A DNA stretch of 37,674 nt from Halieaceae bacterium. GTDB taxonomy: Bacteria > Pseudomonadota > Gammaproteobacteria > Pseudomonadales > Halieaceae. The notes under the pieces were generated by a model. It searched no databases, was not told where the DNA came from, and saw nothing but the letters and a program-made list of their open reading frames with translations. Made by a program: the position numbers and the translations under genes. The DNA lies in the NCBI GenBank assembly GCA_018657645.1, contig JABHWT010000053.1, forward strand, positions 1 through 37,674, given 5' to 3'. This document shows positions 1-8,805 of this stretch, one piece after another; within the stretch, counting starts at the first letter, position 1, and each line of letters opens with the position of its first letter.

Positions 1-361
1 CGGTGCCAATGGCGGCAATGCTACTGGTGTAAACGATTTTCTCCAATTCGGCTGCCTTGGCGACCTTCATCAGATGGCGGGTACCCTCTACATTGATCTT
101 GTAGTGGAGGTATGGGTCTTTGGTCCACACAGCGAACAGGGCTGCCAGGTGATACAGCTTTTCAACGCCCTGCACTGCCCGGGCCAGCGAGTCGGGATCC
201 AGCAGGTTGCCCTCGACAAACTCCACGTCCATGCCATCCAGGGGGGACCGGTCCTCCCCAGGCATTACCATCACTCGCACTTCATCTCCCTGCTCGAGGC
301 AGAGGCGCGTGACGTGATTGCCTATAAAGCCGGTGGCGCCGGTGATCAGTACCTTACTCAT
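1..361 (-). CDS. NAD-dependent epimerase/dehydratase (SDR), N-terminal part only
   Basis: The reverse complement from the ATG at 359-361 is open to the window edge (120 residues seen, C-terminus missing). It begins with a Rossmann nucleotide-binding motif TGATGFIG at residues 7-14, and the visible part ends with VYTSSIAAIG, the segment holding the active-site Ser/Thr of extended short-chain dehydrogenases. The YxxxK motif would lie beyond the edge. The pattern resembles the dihydroflavonol-4-reductase/HpnA-like branch that reduces or epimerises sugar, steroid or terpenoid substrates; the substrate cannot be told from this fragment. It lies 21 nt downstream of the GST gene on the same strand, so the two are probably co-transcribed. 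Confidence 0.85.
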   Translation of the reverse strand, partial: MSKVLITGATGFIGNHVTRLCLEQGDEVRVMVMPGEDRSPLDGMDVEFVEGNLLDPDSLARAVQGVEKLYHLAALFAVWTKDPYLHYKINVEGTRHLMKVAKAAELEKIVYTSSIAAIGT

Positions 362-382
362 TTGAATTTCCCTGTTGTCTGT

Positions 383-1087
383 TCAGTTCTGTGTATTGCG
401 AGCTTCGTCGGTTGTCGTTTCGACCCGGGCCAGCCAGGGCAGAATGGTAGGATACCGCTGCATGATTGCCAGCGCCATGTCCGCGTCACGTAATGCCTGA
501 AACATGGCGTAAACCGCCAGGTCTGCGAGAGTGATAGTCTGACCTATCAACCAGTTACCGGTACCGAGTAAGTCATCCACCGCCTGCACATGACGATCCA
601 CGTCCACAAGCAATTGCTCAGGTGTCTTGCGTCCAATCCCCTGAGTAGCGGTAATTTTGGCGATGCCGCCTGGTATCACTTTGGGCAGTAAGTAGCGCAG
701 GAACCAGCCCTCTTTCTCCACCATGCGTGGCATGTTGCGTTCGCGGTTACCGGGCGTGGTAAAGCGCAGGTGCATTTCGTAGAAGTACAGGCTTTCGTCG
801 GCCCAGTCTTCGAGTATGTGCACCAGCGCTCGCTGCTGCCGGTCCTGGGGAATAAGTGGAGTTTCTGGAAAGGACTGCTCCAGGTAGCGAACAATGTCGG
901 TGGAATCGCCGATTATCTGGCCATCGACTTCAAGGGCTGGTAGTTTGCCAGTGTGGTTAAAATCCTTGACCTTGCCTCTATCACCCAGCATCCAGAATTT
1001 TTCTATATACGGGATTCCCTTGAAATTGAGCATGCGCCGCACCTTCTCGTTGTAGGGAGAAAGATGGTACTGGTGAAGAGTCAGCAT
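383..1087 (-). CDS. glutathione S-transferase family protein
   Basis: 234 residues, typical GST length. The N-terminal thioredoxin-like domain has SPYNEKVRR at residues 10-18 (active-site position at the start of helix 1), GKLPALEVDG near 47-56 with the cis-Pro that contacts glutathione, and GDSTDI near 60 as the gamma-glutamyl site. The helical C-terminal domain starts near residue 85 and contains the conserved ITLADLAVYA segment near 200. It is cytosolic and would conjugate glutathione or act as a glutathione-dependent isomerase or lyase. It is the first gene of a two-gene minus-strand unit with the SDR gene downstream. I cannot place it in a named GST class. Confidence 0.88.
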   Translation of the reverse strand: MLTLHQYHLSPYNEKVRRMLNFKGIPYIEKFWMLGDRGKVKDFNHTGKLPALEVDGQIIGDSTDIVRYLEQSFPETPLIPQDRQQRALVHILEDWADESLYFYEMHLRFTTPGNRERNMPRMVEKEGWFLRYLLPKVIPGGIAKITATQGIGRKTPEQLLVDVDRHVQAVDDLLGTGNWLIGQTITLADLAVYAMFQALRDADMALAIMQRYPTILPWLARVETTTDEARNTQN

Positions 1088-1368
1088 TCTCTGAATCGCC
1101 TCGCGCGCTCGCGTTTATTCTAATGGGCAGCAGCATAGAGCAGATGTAGTTGATTTGCATTGAATATTGAGCCAATAGGGAACTCAATTGTACCGGGGCG
1201 CGACTCATCCCAGACTCCTGATCCCTGCTTGAGTCGTCGGGGTAGCGAATGGGTGGTGGCAGGTTCTCTCACTGAAACAGGGTGATAACTATAGGAACTG
1301 CCCTTGATTTTAGTGCTCTGGAGGATTTATCTTGTCTGGCCCGGATAGAATATAAGGTATAGGTCGCC

Positions 1369-2595
1369 ATGGAACTGTTCTTTATCCTGCTAGTAGTTCT
1401 CATTGCCACCCGTAGCCTGGGCGAGGCTGCCGAGCGACTGGGTCAGCCGGCTCTAGTTGGAGAACTGGTTGCCGGTATTCTGCTGGGTACGCTTGCCGCG
1501 CGCTACACGGACCTGTTCCCACAAATCAGCGGCCTGAACCAGAGTCCAGTATTTCAGGCCATTACTGATCTGGGCATGTTCTTCATTATGCTGTTCGCCG
1601 GCATCGAGCTACAACCGAACCGGCTCATGGAGCACAGTCGTGGTGCCATCGTGGTGGCCGGCTGCGGCATGGTGCTGCCTATGCTGCTTGGCATCGCACT
1701 GGGCTGGGTCTTTCTTCCTGCCGGCGAGGACTTTTTCGCGCAGGCGCTCTTTCTTGGCGTTGCCCTGGCCATTACCGCTGTGCCGGCCACAGTGCGCATC
1801 CTGGTGGATCTGGGAAAACTGGAATCGCGCTCGGGCCAGATTATCGTTTCAGCGGCGGTATTTGACGATGTTTTCAGCCTGATTTTGCTCGGCTGGCTTA
1901 CGGCTCTGATTGGCGACGAGCCAGCAGAGGCCTTTGCTTTTGGCATGCTGGTATTCAAGGTAGTGGCATTTTTCATCATCACCACGGTCATCGGTGTGTT
2001 CGTATTCCCTCTGGGTGGTCGTATCATGCACCTCTTCAAGCAGAAGGAGTTCGAGTTCAGTGCCCTGCTGGCCGCGGCATTGGCCTTCTCCGTTCTCGCC
2101 GAGTTGATGGGGCTGCACTTCATTGTCGGGGCCTTTATGGCCGGACTGTTCTTCGGACGCAAGACTATCGACGATTTCGCTTACGCGGATGTGCGCAATA
2201 AGACCTCGGCTATGACCTTCGGTTTCCTCGCGCCAATCTTCTTCGCCTCGGTAGGCTTGCACCTGGATTTCAACGCCATTTTTGTAATTCCCACCTTTGT
2301 CTTGATGCTGCTGTTGACAGCATTCCTGGGCAAGTTGATTGGGGCCGGCATGGCGGCACGCTACATCGGTTTGTCCCGCCCGGAAGCCGCTGCTGTGGGT
2401 GTGGGTATGAGTGCCCGGGGAGCAGTAGAGCTGGTAATCGCCAGCATCGCACTGGAGGCCGGGCTGTTTGCGACGGGGCCGGACACGCCGGCGGTGATTG
2501 AGCACATGTTCTCCGCGGTGGTCATCATGGCGGTGGTGACCACCCTGATCACCCCGATACTGCTCAAGCGTATTTATAGCGGAATGTCGCCGTGA
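1369..2595 (+). CDS. CPA2-type cation:proton antiporter
   Basis: 408 residues with about 12 hydrophobic segments from residue 1 to the end, the size and pattern of the Kef-type Na+(K+)/H+ exchanger membrane domain. The N-terminus ELFFILLVVLIATRS followed by LGQPALVGELVAGILLG (helix 2) is characteristic. A central VFDDVFSLILLGWL segment holds the paired acidic residues expected for ion exchange, and a later helix has GMSARGAVELVIAS, typical of helices 11-12. There is no C-terminal TrkA-N/RCK regulatory domain, so it is a short, ungated type. It sits in the inner membrane. A universal stress protein gene follows 128 nt downstream, suggesting a stress or pH-homeostasis role (inference). Confidence 0.9.
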   Translation: MELFFILLVVLIATRSLGEAAERLGQPALVGELVAGILLGTLAARYTDLFPQISGLNQSPVFQAITDLGMFFIMLFAGIELQPNRLMEHSRGAIVVAGCGMVLPMLLGIALGWVFLPAGEDFFAQALFLGVALAITAVPATVRILVDLGKLESRSGQIIVSAAVFDDVFSLILLGWLTALIGDEPAEAFAFGMLVFKVVAFFIITTVIGVFVFPLGGRIMHLFKQKEFEFSALLAAALAFSVLAELMGLHFIVGAFMAGLFFGRKTIDDFAYADVRNKTSAMTFGFLAPIFFASVGLHLDFNAIFVIPTFVLMLLLTAFLGKLIGAGMAARYIGLSRPEAAAVGVGMSARGAVELVIASIALEAGLFATGPDTPAVIEHMFSAVVIMAVVTTLITPILLKRIYSGMSP

Positions 2596-2625
2596 AGGCG
2601 CGGACAAGTTGAGCAACCGATAATG

Positions 2626-2639
2626 TTGATTTAGGTCAT
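2626..2639 (+). promoter_or_regulatory. FNR/ANR-like box upstream of the tandem Usp gene
   Basis: TTGAT-TTAG-GTCAT matches the FNR/ANR pattern TTGAT-N4-RTCAA except at the last base. It lies about 85 nt upstream of the universal stress protein start, a plausible position for activation under low oxygen. Tandem Usp genes are commonly FNR/ANR targets in gammaproteobacteria. Single near-match, no binding evidence. Confidence 0.35.
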
Positions 2640-2723
2640 TGTGTTTCAGGCGTCGATCTTTGTATGTTAGAGAGTGTGGAGCCCGACTATTCTCGCTAGC
2701 CGTAAGGTTCAAAGGGGTGGATT

Positions 2724-3704
2724 ATGAAGAGGTTTTCCAATATTTTGTTCGTCGCAGATGATGAACTCGAAGCTTCTGCGGGCCTGGACCGAGCATTGAA
2801 ACTTGCTCATCACAATGACGCCTCACTAACGGTAGTCGATGTTGTCGAGGCAATTCCAAAAGGTATGCAAATGGGCATCACGGCGATCACTCCAGAGGAG
2901 TTAGCTGAGGTCGCGGTGTCCGACAGGCGAGAAGAATTGCAGACAGCCGTCAATGCCGCACGAGAACGTGGGCATGATATTGAAGTGAAAATTCTTGTCG
3001 GTAGTATTTTCCTCGAGATTATCAGGCAAGTCATACGCAATCAGCACGACCTTGTTATAAAGTGTGCTGAGACAAGCGCCACATTGACGGAGTCTCTCTT
3101 TGGCAGTACTGATATGCATCTCTTGAGGAAGTGTCCGTGCCCTGTTTGGCTAATTAAGTCCTCCAATCGCGATCATTTCAAACGAGTTCTCGCCGCCCTG
3201 GATTGGGATGATGGGGACCCCAATAAAATCGAGTTGAACAACACCATACTGGAAATCGCGACCTCTTTGGCGATGTCTGAATCCGAGGAGTTACATATTG
3301 CGCATGCCTGGGAATTTATTGGCGAAGATATTTTTCGGTCGCAACGCACCAATGCAACCGCAGCAGAAGTGGATGCGATGATCCTTGAGGAAGAAAAACG
3401 GCGGCGGCACTGGCTGGAAACTCTGATAGAGGGGCCCGGCGCATCTTACAAGAAAGCAATTGATTATCTGAAACCAGAGCTTCACTGCCCCAAGGGCACA
3501 GCGCGTCAAGCCATTCCAACAATAATTAAAGAGCTTGATGTCGAACTCGTCGTCATGGGAACAATCGGACGCACGGGGATACCGGGCTTCTTTATGGGCA
3601 ATACGGCAGAAAGTATATTGAATCAGATTGATTGTTCTGTACTCGCGCTCAAACCGCCGGGGTTTGAGTCGCCGGTGACCTTAGACCGGGGAAGCCCGAT
3701 TTAA
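2724..3704 (+). CDS. universal stress protein, tandem Usp domains (UspE-like)
   Basis: 326 residues with two Usp alpha/beta domains, roughly 4-145 and 150-312. The first begins FSNILFVADDELEA. The second ends with MGTIGRTGIPGFFMGNTAE, matching the ATP-binding G-x2-G-x9-G-N signature; the equivalent stretch in domain 1 (ESLFGSTDMHLLRK) is degenerate, as usual in UspE, where one domain keeps nucleotide binding. Cytosolic. AAGGGG at 2712-2717 lies 6 nt before the ATG and fixes the start. An FNR/ANR-like box lies upstream, so induction in low oxygen or stasis is likely (inference). Confidence 0.9.
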   Translation: MKRFSNILFVADDELEASAGLDRALKLAHHNDASLTVVDVVEAIPKGMQMGITAITPEELAEVAVSDRREELQTAVNAARERGHDIEVKILVGSIFLEIIRQVIRNQHDLVIKCAETSATLTESLFGSTDMHLLRKCPCPVWLIKSSNRDHFKRVLAALDWDDGDPNKIELNNTILEIATSLAMSESEELHIAHAWEFIGEDIFRSQRTNATAAEVDAMILEEEKRRRHWLETLIEGPGASYKKAIDYLKPELHCPKGTARQAIPTIIKELDVELVVMGTIGRTGIPGFFMGNTAESILNQIDCSVLALKPPGFESPVTLDRGSPI

Positions 3705-3855
3705 AACAGGGGCACCACCTTGGCAGCAATGGTCGAGGGGGGGCACTATTGCAAGAAAAAACATAATGACGGAAATTGTGGCTGCGAAGGAAGACGGTAT
3801 CTATACTTACCCCGATTATTTGTACAAAACAGTATAAGGCTCAGGAGCTATTGCC

Positions 3856-5844
3856 ATGAAGACCCAGTATATACCGGTCACACTAATCCTTGCGGTTTGC
3901 TACCAGCCAGTAAACCTGTTCGCTGAGCACCATGAGGAGGTGCCCAGGATTGCACCACAAACTGCGAACAGCATTCTCCCGATGCCAAGGGATTATATAT
4001 CCAACAACCCCGATAAAAATGCTGGCCGCAAGGCCTTCTTCGGCGACCTGCATGTACACACCAAGTATTCCTTCGATGCCTATGCCTTTGGCACCCTGGC
4101 TACACCCTACGACGCCTATCGTTACGCTAAAGGCGATGCCATTAAGCACCCCGGTGGCTTTGACGTGAAAATGCGCGCGCCCCTGGACTTTTACGCCGTA
4201 ACCGACCACGCCATGTTTCTGGGCCTGGTGGAGGCCTCGGCAGATACCAATACCGATTTTTCAAAAACAAAGCCCGCGCAACCCCTGCATAACCTCAACG
4301 CACAGGAAAATCTCAATATCGCCAGTATCCCGCAGCGCAGCACGGCATTTCGCAGCTTTCTCCCCGCCGTTGCGCAGGGTATTCTCGATGGCGAAATTAC
4401 CGTCGGCCAGGTCGAGTCGGTGGGCCGCTCCGCCTGGGCCGACACGGTGAAAGCCGCCGACAAACACAACCAACCGGGCACGTTCACCACCTTTGCCGCT
4501 TATGAGTACACTTCTTCAACCAATGAAATGGGCAACCTGCACCGGAACGTGATCTTCCGCGGCACAGACAAGCTCCCGTCGATACCCTTCTCCCGCTTTC
4601 ATTCACAAAACCCGGAGCTGCTGTGGGACTGGATGGATGATCTGCGTGAACAGGGCATAGAAAGCCTAGCCATTCCACACAACTCCAATGGGTCCAATGG
4701 CGCGATGTTCGAAATGGTGGACTGGGCCAAAAACCCGATTGACGATGCCTATGCGGACCGCCGCCTGCGCAATGAACCGCTGGTGGAAATCACTCAGGTG
4801 AAGGGAACTTCAGAAACCCACCCGTCCCTGTCTGTAGAGGATGAGTGGGCGGACTTTGAGATTATGCCCTATCGGGTGGCAACCAGCCTGTCCAGCGCGC
4901 CGCCGGGGAGCTACGTACGCGATGCCTATTTGCGTGGGCTGAAACTGGCGGAGGAAGGCACAGCTAACCCTTACCGCTTCGGCCTGGTGGGTGCCAGTGA
5001 CACACACACGGCGGCCATTTCCATCGACGAGTCCAATTTCTTTTCCAAGGTGGGTCTGCTCGACTCCAACGGAGTATTGCGAGGTTCGCTGCCGATTCCG
5101 AAGGCAGAAGAAGGTACCTTTCGCTCTGCGCGGAATGAAACCTTTACCGACGACAAGGGGCGTGTGTTCTCCACTGGCGGCCCGGAAACCTGGGGAGCAT
5201 CCGGCCTGGCGGCGGTCTGGGCAGAAGAAAACACACGCGAAGCTATTTACAATGCATTTCGTCGCAAGGAAACCTTCGCCACCACGGGACCTCGTATTAA
5301 AGTGCGCCTGTTTGCCGGCTATGACTACGAAAAGAAAATGCTCGAGGCACACGATGTATTCGAGCAAGCCTATGCGGGTGGCGTGACCATGGGTAACGAC
5401 CTGATTCCGGATGAAGAACGTACACCTGCATTTATTGCCTGGGCCACTCGCGACGCCGCCAGCGCCCCCCTGCAGCGACTGCAGATTATCAAGGGCTGGC
5501 GAGAGAACGGCGAATCCCAGGAGCAGGTTTATGATGTTGCCTGCTCCAAAGGTAAGCCCAACAGCAAAACCCACCGCTGCAAGGATAATGGGGCAAAGGT
5601 AGACATCGGTACTTGCGCCATTAGTGGCGACGGCGCCGCCGAGCTGAAAGCGCTCTGGAAAGATCCGGATTTTGATCCCACCCAACGGGCCTTTTACTAC
5701 GTACGGGTGCTGGAAAATCCCACCTGCCGGTGGTCCACCTGGGATGCTGTACACGCCGGTGTGGAGCCACGCCAGGATTTACAGAAAACTCTGCAGGAGC
5801 GGGCCTGGTCTTCGCCCATCTGGTACACGGCCAGTGTCAACTAG
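3856..5844 (+). CDS. DUF3604 domain-containing exported protein (PHP-like hydrolase fold)
   Basis: 662 residues. Start supported by AGGAG at 3843-3847, 8 nt before the ATG. The N-terminus has a cleavable signal peptide (about residues 1-23, cut near LFA/EHH), so it is periplasmic. The DUF3604 core begins FFGDLHVHTKYSFDAY: the HxH pair is H66/H68, followed by AVTDHAMF (D117, H118) and a later GASDTHTAA segment. These resemble metal-binding motifs of the PHP phosphoesterase superfamily, to which DUF3604 is related. Substrate unknown; no characterised member is known to me. It ends 26 nt before the convergent SnoaL-like gene and appears monocistronic. Family confidence is high, function open. 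Confidence 0.9.
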   Translation: MKTQYIPVTLILAVCYQPVNLFAEHHEEVPRIAPQTANSILPMPRDYISNNPDKNAGRKAFFGDLHVHTKYSFDAYAFGTLATPYDAYRYAKGDAIKHPGGFDVKMRAPLDFYAVTDHAMFLGLVEASADTNTDFSKTKPAQPLHNLNAQENLNIASIPQRSTAFRSFLPAVAQGILDGEITVGQVESVGRSAWADTVKAADKHNQPGTFTTFAAYEYTSSTNEMGNLHRNVIFRGTDKLPSIPFSRFHSQNPELLWDWMDDLREQGIESLAIPHNSNGSNGAMFEMVDWAKNPIDDAYADRRLRNEPLVEITQVKGTSETHPSLSVEDEWADFEIMPYRVATSLSSAPPGSYVRDAYLRGLKLAEEGTANPYRFGLVGASDTHTAAISIDESNFFSKVGLLDSNGVLRGSLPIPKAEEGTFRSARNETFTDDKGRVFSTGGPETWGASGLAAVWAEENTREAIYNAFRRKETFATTGPRIKVRLFAGYDYEKKMLEAHDVFEQAYAGGVTMGNDLIPDEERTPAFIAWATRDAASAPLQRLQIIKGWRENGESQEQVYDVACSKGKPNSKTHRCKDNGAKVDIGTCAISGDGAAELKALWKDPDFDPTQRAFYYVRVLENPTCRWSTWDAVHAGVEPRQDLQKTLQERAWSSPIWYTASVN

Positions 5845-5870
5845 CTGCCAGTTGATGCTGCAAATCCCGG

Positions 5871-6308
5871 TTAGTCAACGATCCCAAGGGAACGGGGGAT
5901 ATCTGCCTGTGACCAGTAGTCTACCTCGCTCGTGATCAGGTCCTGGTCATCAAATTCGAGGCTGCTCATTCCCATGACGCGGGTTCTCTTACCCTTGTTC
6001 TCAGCCCCGAAAGTGTCATCCATTACAGTAAATGACATGATCCAGGAGAGCGCGACGCCCTCGTCACTGACCCAATAGCGCTCTGGTACCAGGGTAAGGT
6101 TGCTGCCGGCGATCAAATTGCTGGAAAAAAAACTTCGGATCGCCTGCCATCCTTCAAGTTTTTCTCCGGCAACCACATCGTAAAGGCTGGCCGCAGGATT
6201 GAAGTACTTCTCGGGCGCGTCGGCGTTGCCGCTGGACCAGGCGGCAAAAACCCCCTCAGCCACTTTGATGCGCCGTGTAGACTGTTCGTTTGTCATAGTT
6301 ATTCCCAT
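5871..6308 (-). CDS. nuclear transport factor 2 / SnoaL-like family protein
   Basis: 145 residues, the usual length of the cone-shaped NTF2/SnoaL fold. An N-terminal helix (TRRIKVAEGVFAAWSSGNAD) is followed by the typical YFNPAASLYDVVAG region and LEGWQAIRSFF, then strands with paired aromatic residues. Members include polyketide cyclases, ketosteroid-isomerase-like enzymes and many of unknown role. It is the last gene of the minus-strand run starting at 9930, 41 nt downstream of the phosphotransferase gene, so it probably acts on the same substrate (inference). Confidence 0.78.
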   Translation of the reverse strand: MGITMTNEQSTRRIKVAEGVFAAWSSGNADAPEKYFNPAASLYDVVAGEKLEGWQAIRSFFSSNLIAGSNLTLVPERYWVSDEGVALSWIMSFTVMDDTFGAENKGKRTRVMGMSSLEFDDQDLITSEVDYWSQADIPRSLGIVD

Positions 6309-6349
6309 GTGTAAATGCTTTGTTTAGATAACAGTAGAGATATTCACGC

Positions 6350-7318
6350 TCAGACAGTAATCAAAGCTGACAGCTGCTGCATACAATTCTGTTGGATTGC
6401 TGTGCCCACGATGGCAAGATTGGGTGCGGGGTTTCTGCCCTCACAAAATGCCCGTAGGGATGTTGTGTTCGCGCAGGCACCTTTAAACAGATTAAACGCA
6501 TGCCAGTAGTGCCACTGTTTTTCTGTGAGTTCAGTGCCAAGCAGTTCCCGGTACAATTGCACCCATTGCTCTACGCTTAAAGTGTGCATGCCACGCATGG
6601 TTGCGCAAAACACGAAATCCTCATGGCAATGCCCCAGGTGACAAAACTCAAAATCTGTCAGTGCCAGTATTTTCCCCTTGTCATGCACCAGGTTCCCCGG
6701 CCCGGGGTCGCCATGCACTATGCCCAACCTGCCCTCTGTTGGCGCATAGTGGTGTAGCCAGGCGGCCGCCTCTTCCAAAAGAGGTAAGGGCATATTGCTG
6801 GCATTACGGTAAATGTCGGTCCAGCGGTCAATCTGCATATGGGTCGATTCCTCTACGCTTTGGGGCTTGAGGTCAAACTCCAACCCGGCGCTTTGCCAGT
6901 CAAGCTGGTGCAATCGATGTAGTACCTTTACAAACTCACCGACGGTATCACCGGTTGGGTAATCTAAGTCACCATCGACGTAATCCATGACGAAGAAAGG
7001 CTCACCCAGTAAATCCCTGCCGGTCTCCAGCCAGCGTACTCTGGCTACCGGAAACCCCACCTCATACAAGCCTTTCATGATTCGGTATTCCTCCGCACTT
7101 GAGGTGCCGAATATACCGTCTTGCTCAATACGCAACACGTAGCGTTGCTGCTCATCTTCGACCTGTACATGGACAAGTAACATCTGTCGCGAGTGTCCCT
7201 CGGCCAGACGTCGCGTCTCACTCACCGTGGCAGGGCGGCCAAGCTTATCCGTAAAGAAACCCCGCAGGGGGGCCGTCATCTCATTCATGCTGCTATTTTT
7301 CATTGAGCTGGCCGCCAA
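6350..7318 (-). CDS. aminoglycoside phosphotransferase (APH)-like phosphotransferase
   Basis: 322 residues with the APH/choline-kinase-type kinase fold. N-lobe elements span residues 35-115. The catalytic loop IVHGDPGPGNL carries H202, D204 and N209, and the metal-binding DxE-type motif TDFEF carries D222 and E224. In marine and soil bacteria such proteins often sit beside acyl-CoA, steroid or alcohol catabolic genes and phosphorylate small molecules, so antibiotic resistance should not be assumed. The start overlaps the upstream gene by 26 nt; in-frame ATGs at 7303 and 7288 are alternatives, and 7288 would remove the overlap. Cytosolic. Confidence 0.85.
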   Translation of the reverse strand: MAASSMKNSSMNEMTAPLRGFFTDKLGRPATVSETRRLAEGHSRQMLLVHVQVEDEQQRYVLRIEQDGIFGTSSAEEYRIMKGLYEVGFPVARVRWLETGRDLLGEPFFVMDYVDGDLDYPTGDTVGEFVKVLHRLHQLDWQSAGLEFDLKPQSVEESTHMQIDRWTDIYRNASNMPLPLLEEAAAWLHHYAPTEGRLGIVHGDPGPGNLVHDKGKILALTDFEFCHLGHCHEDFVFCATMRGMHTLSVEQWVQLYRELLGTELTEKQWHYWHAFNLFKGACANTTSLRAFCEGRNPAPNLAIVGTAIQQNCMQQLSALITV

Positions 7319-7736
7319 ACGAGGCTATCAAAGGACTGCTCACGCTAAGGTCCTCATCAAGTTGTGCCAGTATCAGGGGCTTTAATTCCGCCCGTATCTG
7401 CTGCGCCTGCTCGCTATTGTCGCCCACGGCGCCCGCCAGCAACTGCCCGCAAAGCTCATACACAACACAGGCATCCATCTGTGGCCACTGGGTCGGCAAC
7501 TGCTGTTGAATGGCCGGAAAACGCGCAGCCAACTGGTCAATGCAGGTAACCACCTCGCTGATTCTTCGCTCGGTCGGATCATTACCGCGAGCCGGCGCGT
7601 ATTCGGCAAGCCCGATTAACCGAATCAAAGTAACCCGCGCAAAGGGGTCTTCAAGACTTGGCAGTACTACCTTGCGCATGGTTTCGGACATGCACTGCCA
7701 CAGATGTTCATCGGTGGGTAAGCGAGTATCAAGCAT
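7293..7736 (-). CDS. hypothetical protein, partner of the phosphotransferase
   Basis: 147 residues, mostly helical by composition, with no signal peptide or membrane segment. It begins LPTDEHLWQCMSETMRKVV. In many bacteria an APH-like phosphotransferase is followed or preceded by a small helical DUF6285 protein; the position, size and 'early helix ending in xxVLPSLED' pattern here are similar, but sequence similarity to that family is not certain by eye. It starts 3 nt after the epimerase gene ends and overlaps the phosphotransferase gene by 26 nt, indicating translational coupling and probably a joint function. Confidence 0.7.
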   Translation of the reverse strand: MLDTRLPTDEHLWQCMSETMRKVVLPSLEDPFARVTLIRLIGLAEYAPARGNDPTERRISEVVTCIDQLAARFPAIQQQLPTQWPQMDACVVYELCGQLLAGAVGDNSEQAQQIRAELKPLILAQLDEDLSVSSPLIASFGGQLNEK

Positions 7737-7739
7737 TTG

Positions 7740-8753
7740 TTAATTCCCCATGCGGATTTGCTCCGCAACCGTGGCCTCATAATCAAAATCCCAGGTGCTC
7801 TGCCAAACTGCATCACATAGGGGCTCGGTCAGATTTTCCCAGCCCTGTTGTTTAAACCAGGCATAGGTCTGTTGATGGCCGGATTTAAAATCATAGCGCG
7901 GGTTGATAGCCAGAATCTTGCTGGCCTTTTCGATACTCAAGGCACCGTGGTGTACCTTGGAAAACAGGTGGCCATAGGCTGCCTTGTCTAGTGTTGGTAT
8001 CAGAGCGTCGGGCACTTCAACAATATTCGCAGTCGCACCGACAATTTCAGCCAGAACCTGAACATACTCCTCGGTGGTAACTGCCTCAGCGGTAATGTTG
8101 AATATTTCTCCCCGAGCCTGGGGCATGCCAACCATGGACAACATGGCCTCGCAAAGGTCATCTACATGCCCATAGGAGACTGTTGTCAGGCCGCTGTGCG
8201 GAAGCAAAATGGGCCTGCCCTGAGCCAGGCGCAGAAACATGGGTGTTTCCATGTTGAAGATATTATTGTCGGGACCGTAGATGGCAGCGGGGCGGACAAC
8301 CGAGGCGGGAAAGCCGCTCTTGCGGTGCTGTTTTATCAACTCCCGCTCCATGGCAACCTTGAAGCCGGCATAGGTCGTCGGGTCGGCCGAAGATACAGGG
8401 TCATCCTCGCGCCAGGGGAAAACACCTCGGGGTTCGTAGGCGGTAATTGAACTGGTATAGACATAGTCGCCCACCTGGCCATCCAGCAACTCGATCAGGG
8501 ACCTGGCATCCATGCCCTGGGCAGCCATGACGAATCCGGAAATATCGAAAACAGCATCCCAACTTAGGCCCTTTAGTGCCGCCCGCATTGAGTCCGCGTC
8601 TGTGCGGTCAGCAATAATTTGCTTAACCCCCTCTGGCAATTTAGTCGGAGTTTTGCCCCGGTTCAATACGCTTACATCGTGACCCGCTGCCAACAGGGTA
8701 TTGACCATATGTTTGCCGACAAAGACCGAGCCCCCAAGTACCAGTGTTTTCAT
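7740..8753 (-). CDS. NAD(P)-dependent epimerase/dehydratase family protein (atypical SDR)
   Basis: 337 residues. The N-terminus LVLGGSVFVGKHMV (residues 4-17) has the GGxxFxG variant of the Rossmann dinucleotide motif seen in the CSP41/isoflavone-reductase-like branch of extended SDRs. VYTSSITAYEP followed by YAGFKVAMERE gives the Ser and the YxxxK active-site pair. Substrate unknown. It lies in the middle of the five-gene minus-strand run, 52 nt downstream of the DUF7065/7064 gene and 3 nt upstream of the small partner gene. Cytosolic. Confidence 0.86.
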   Translation of the reverse strand: MKTLVLGGSVFVGKHMVNTLLAAGHDVSVLNRGKTPTKLPEGVKQIIADRTDADSMRAALKGLSWDAVFDISGFVMAAQGMDARSLIELLDGQVGDYVYTSSITAYEPRGVFPWREDDPVSSADPTTYAGFKVAMERELIKQHRKSGFPASVVRPAAIYGPDNNIFNMETPMFLRLAQGRPILLPHSGLTTVSYGHVDDLCEAMLSMVGMPQARGEIFNITAEAVTTEEYVQVLAEIVGATANIVEVPDALIPTLDKAAYGHLFSKVHHGALSIEKASKILAINPRYDFKSGHQQTYAWFKQQGWENLTEPLCDAVWQSTWDFDYEATVAEQIRMGN

Positions 8754-8805
8754 TTGTTACTCCCAAATCCGTCAAGTCTTCCACCTCTGCTACAACAGAG
8801 GTACC

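Noticed and set aside
1166-1188. ATTGAG-N11-CTCAAT inverted repeat upstream of the GST gene
   Set aside because: Six-bp arms in a 280-nt gap can occur by chance; no promoter element or regulator gene supports an operator.
981-1208. 75-codon minus-strand frame between the GST and antiporter genes
   Set aside because: Overlaps the GST N-terminus in another frame and shows no conserved sequence.
1849-2712. 287-codon open frame on the minus strand
   Set aside because: It lies over the antiporter gene, its composition (Gln/His/Arg-rich) is that of a shadow frame, and no family similarity is seen.
3720-3926. short plus-strand frame with a Cys/His-rich start
   Set aside because: Starts at TTG without a ribosome binding site and overlaps the DUF3604 signal peptide; no recognisable motif.
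4810-5754. 314-codon open frame on the minus strand
   Set aside because: Complete overlap with the well-supported DUF3604 gene, with no domain or start signal of its own.
6350-7318. antibiotic resistance phosphotransferase
   Set aside because: APH fold only. The context is a metabolic operon, and nothing in the sequence points to aminoglycoside specificity.
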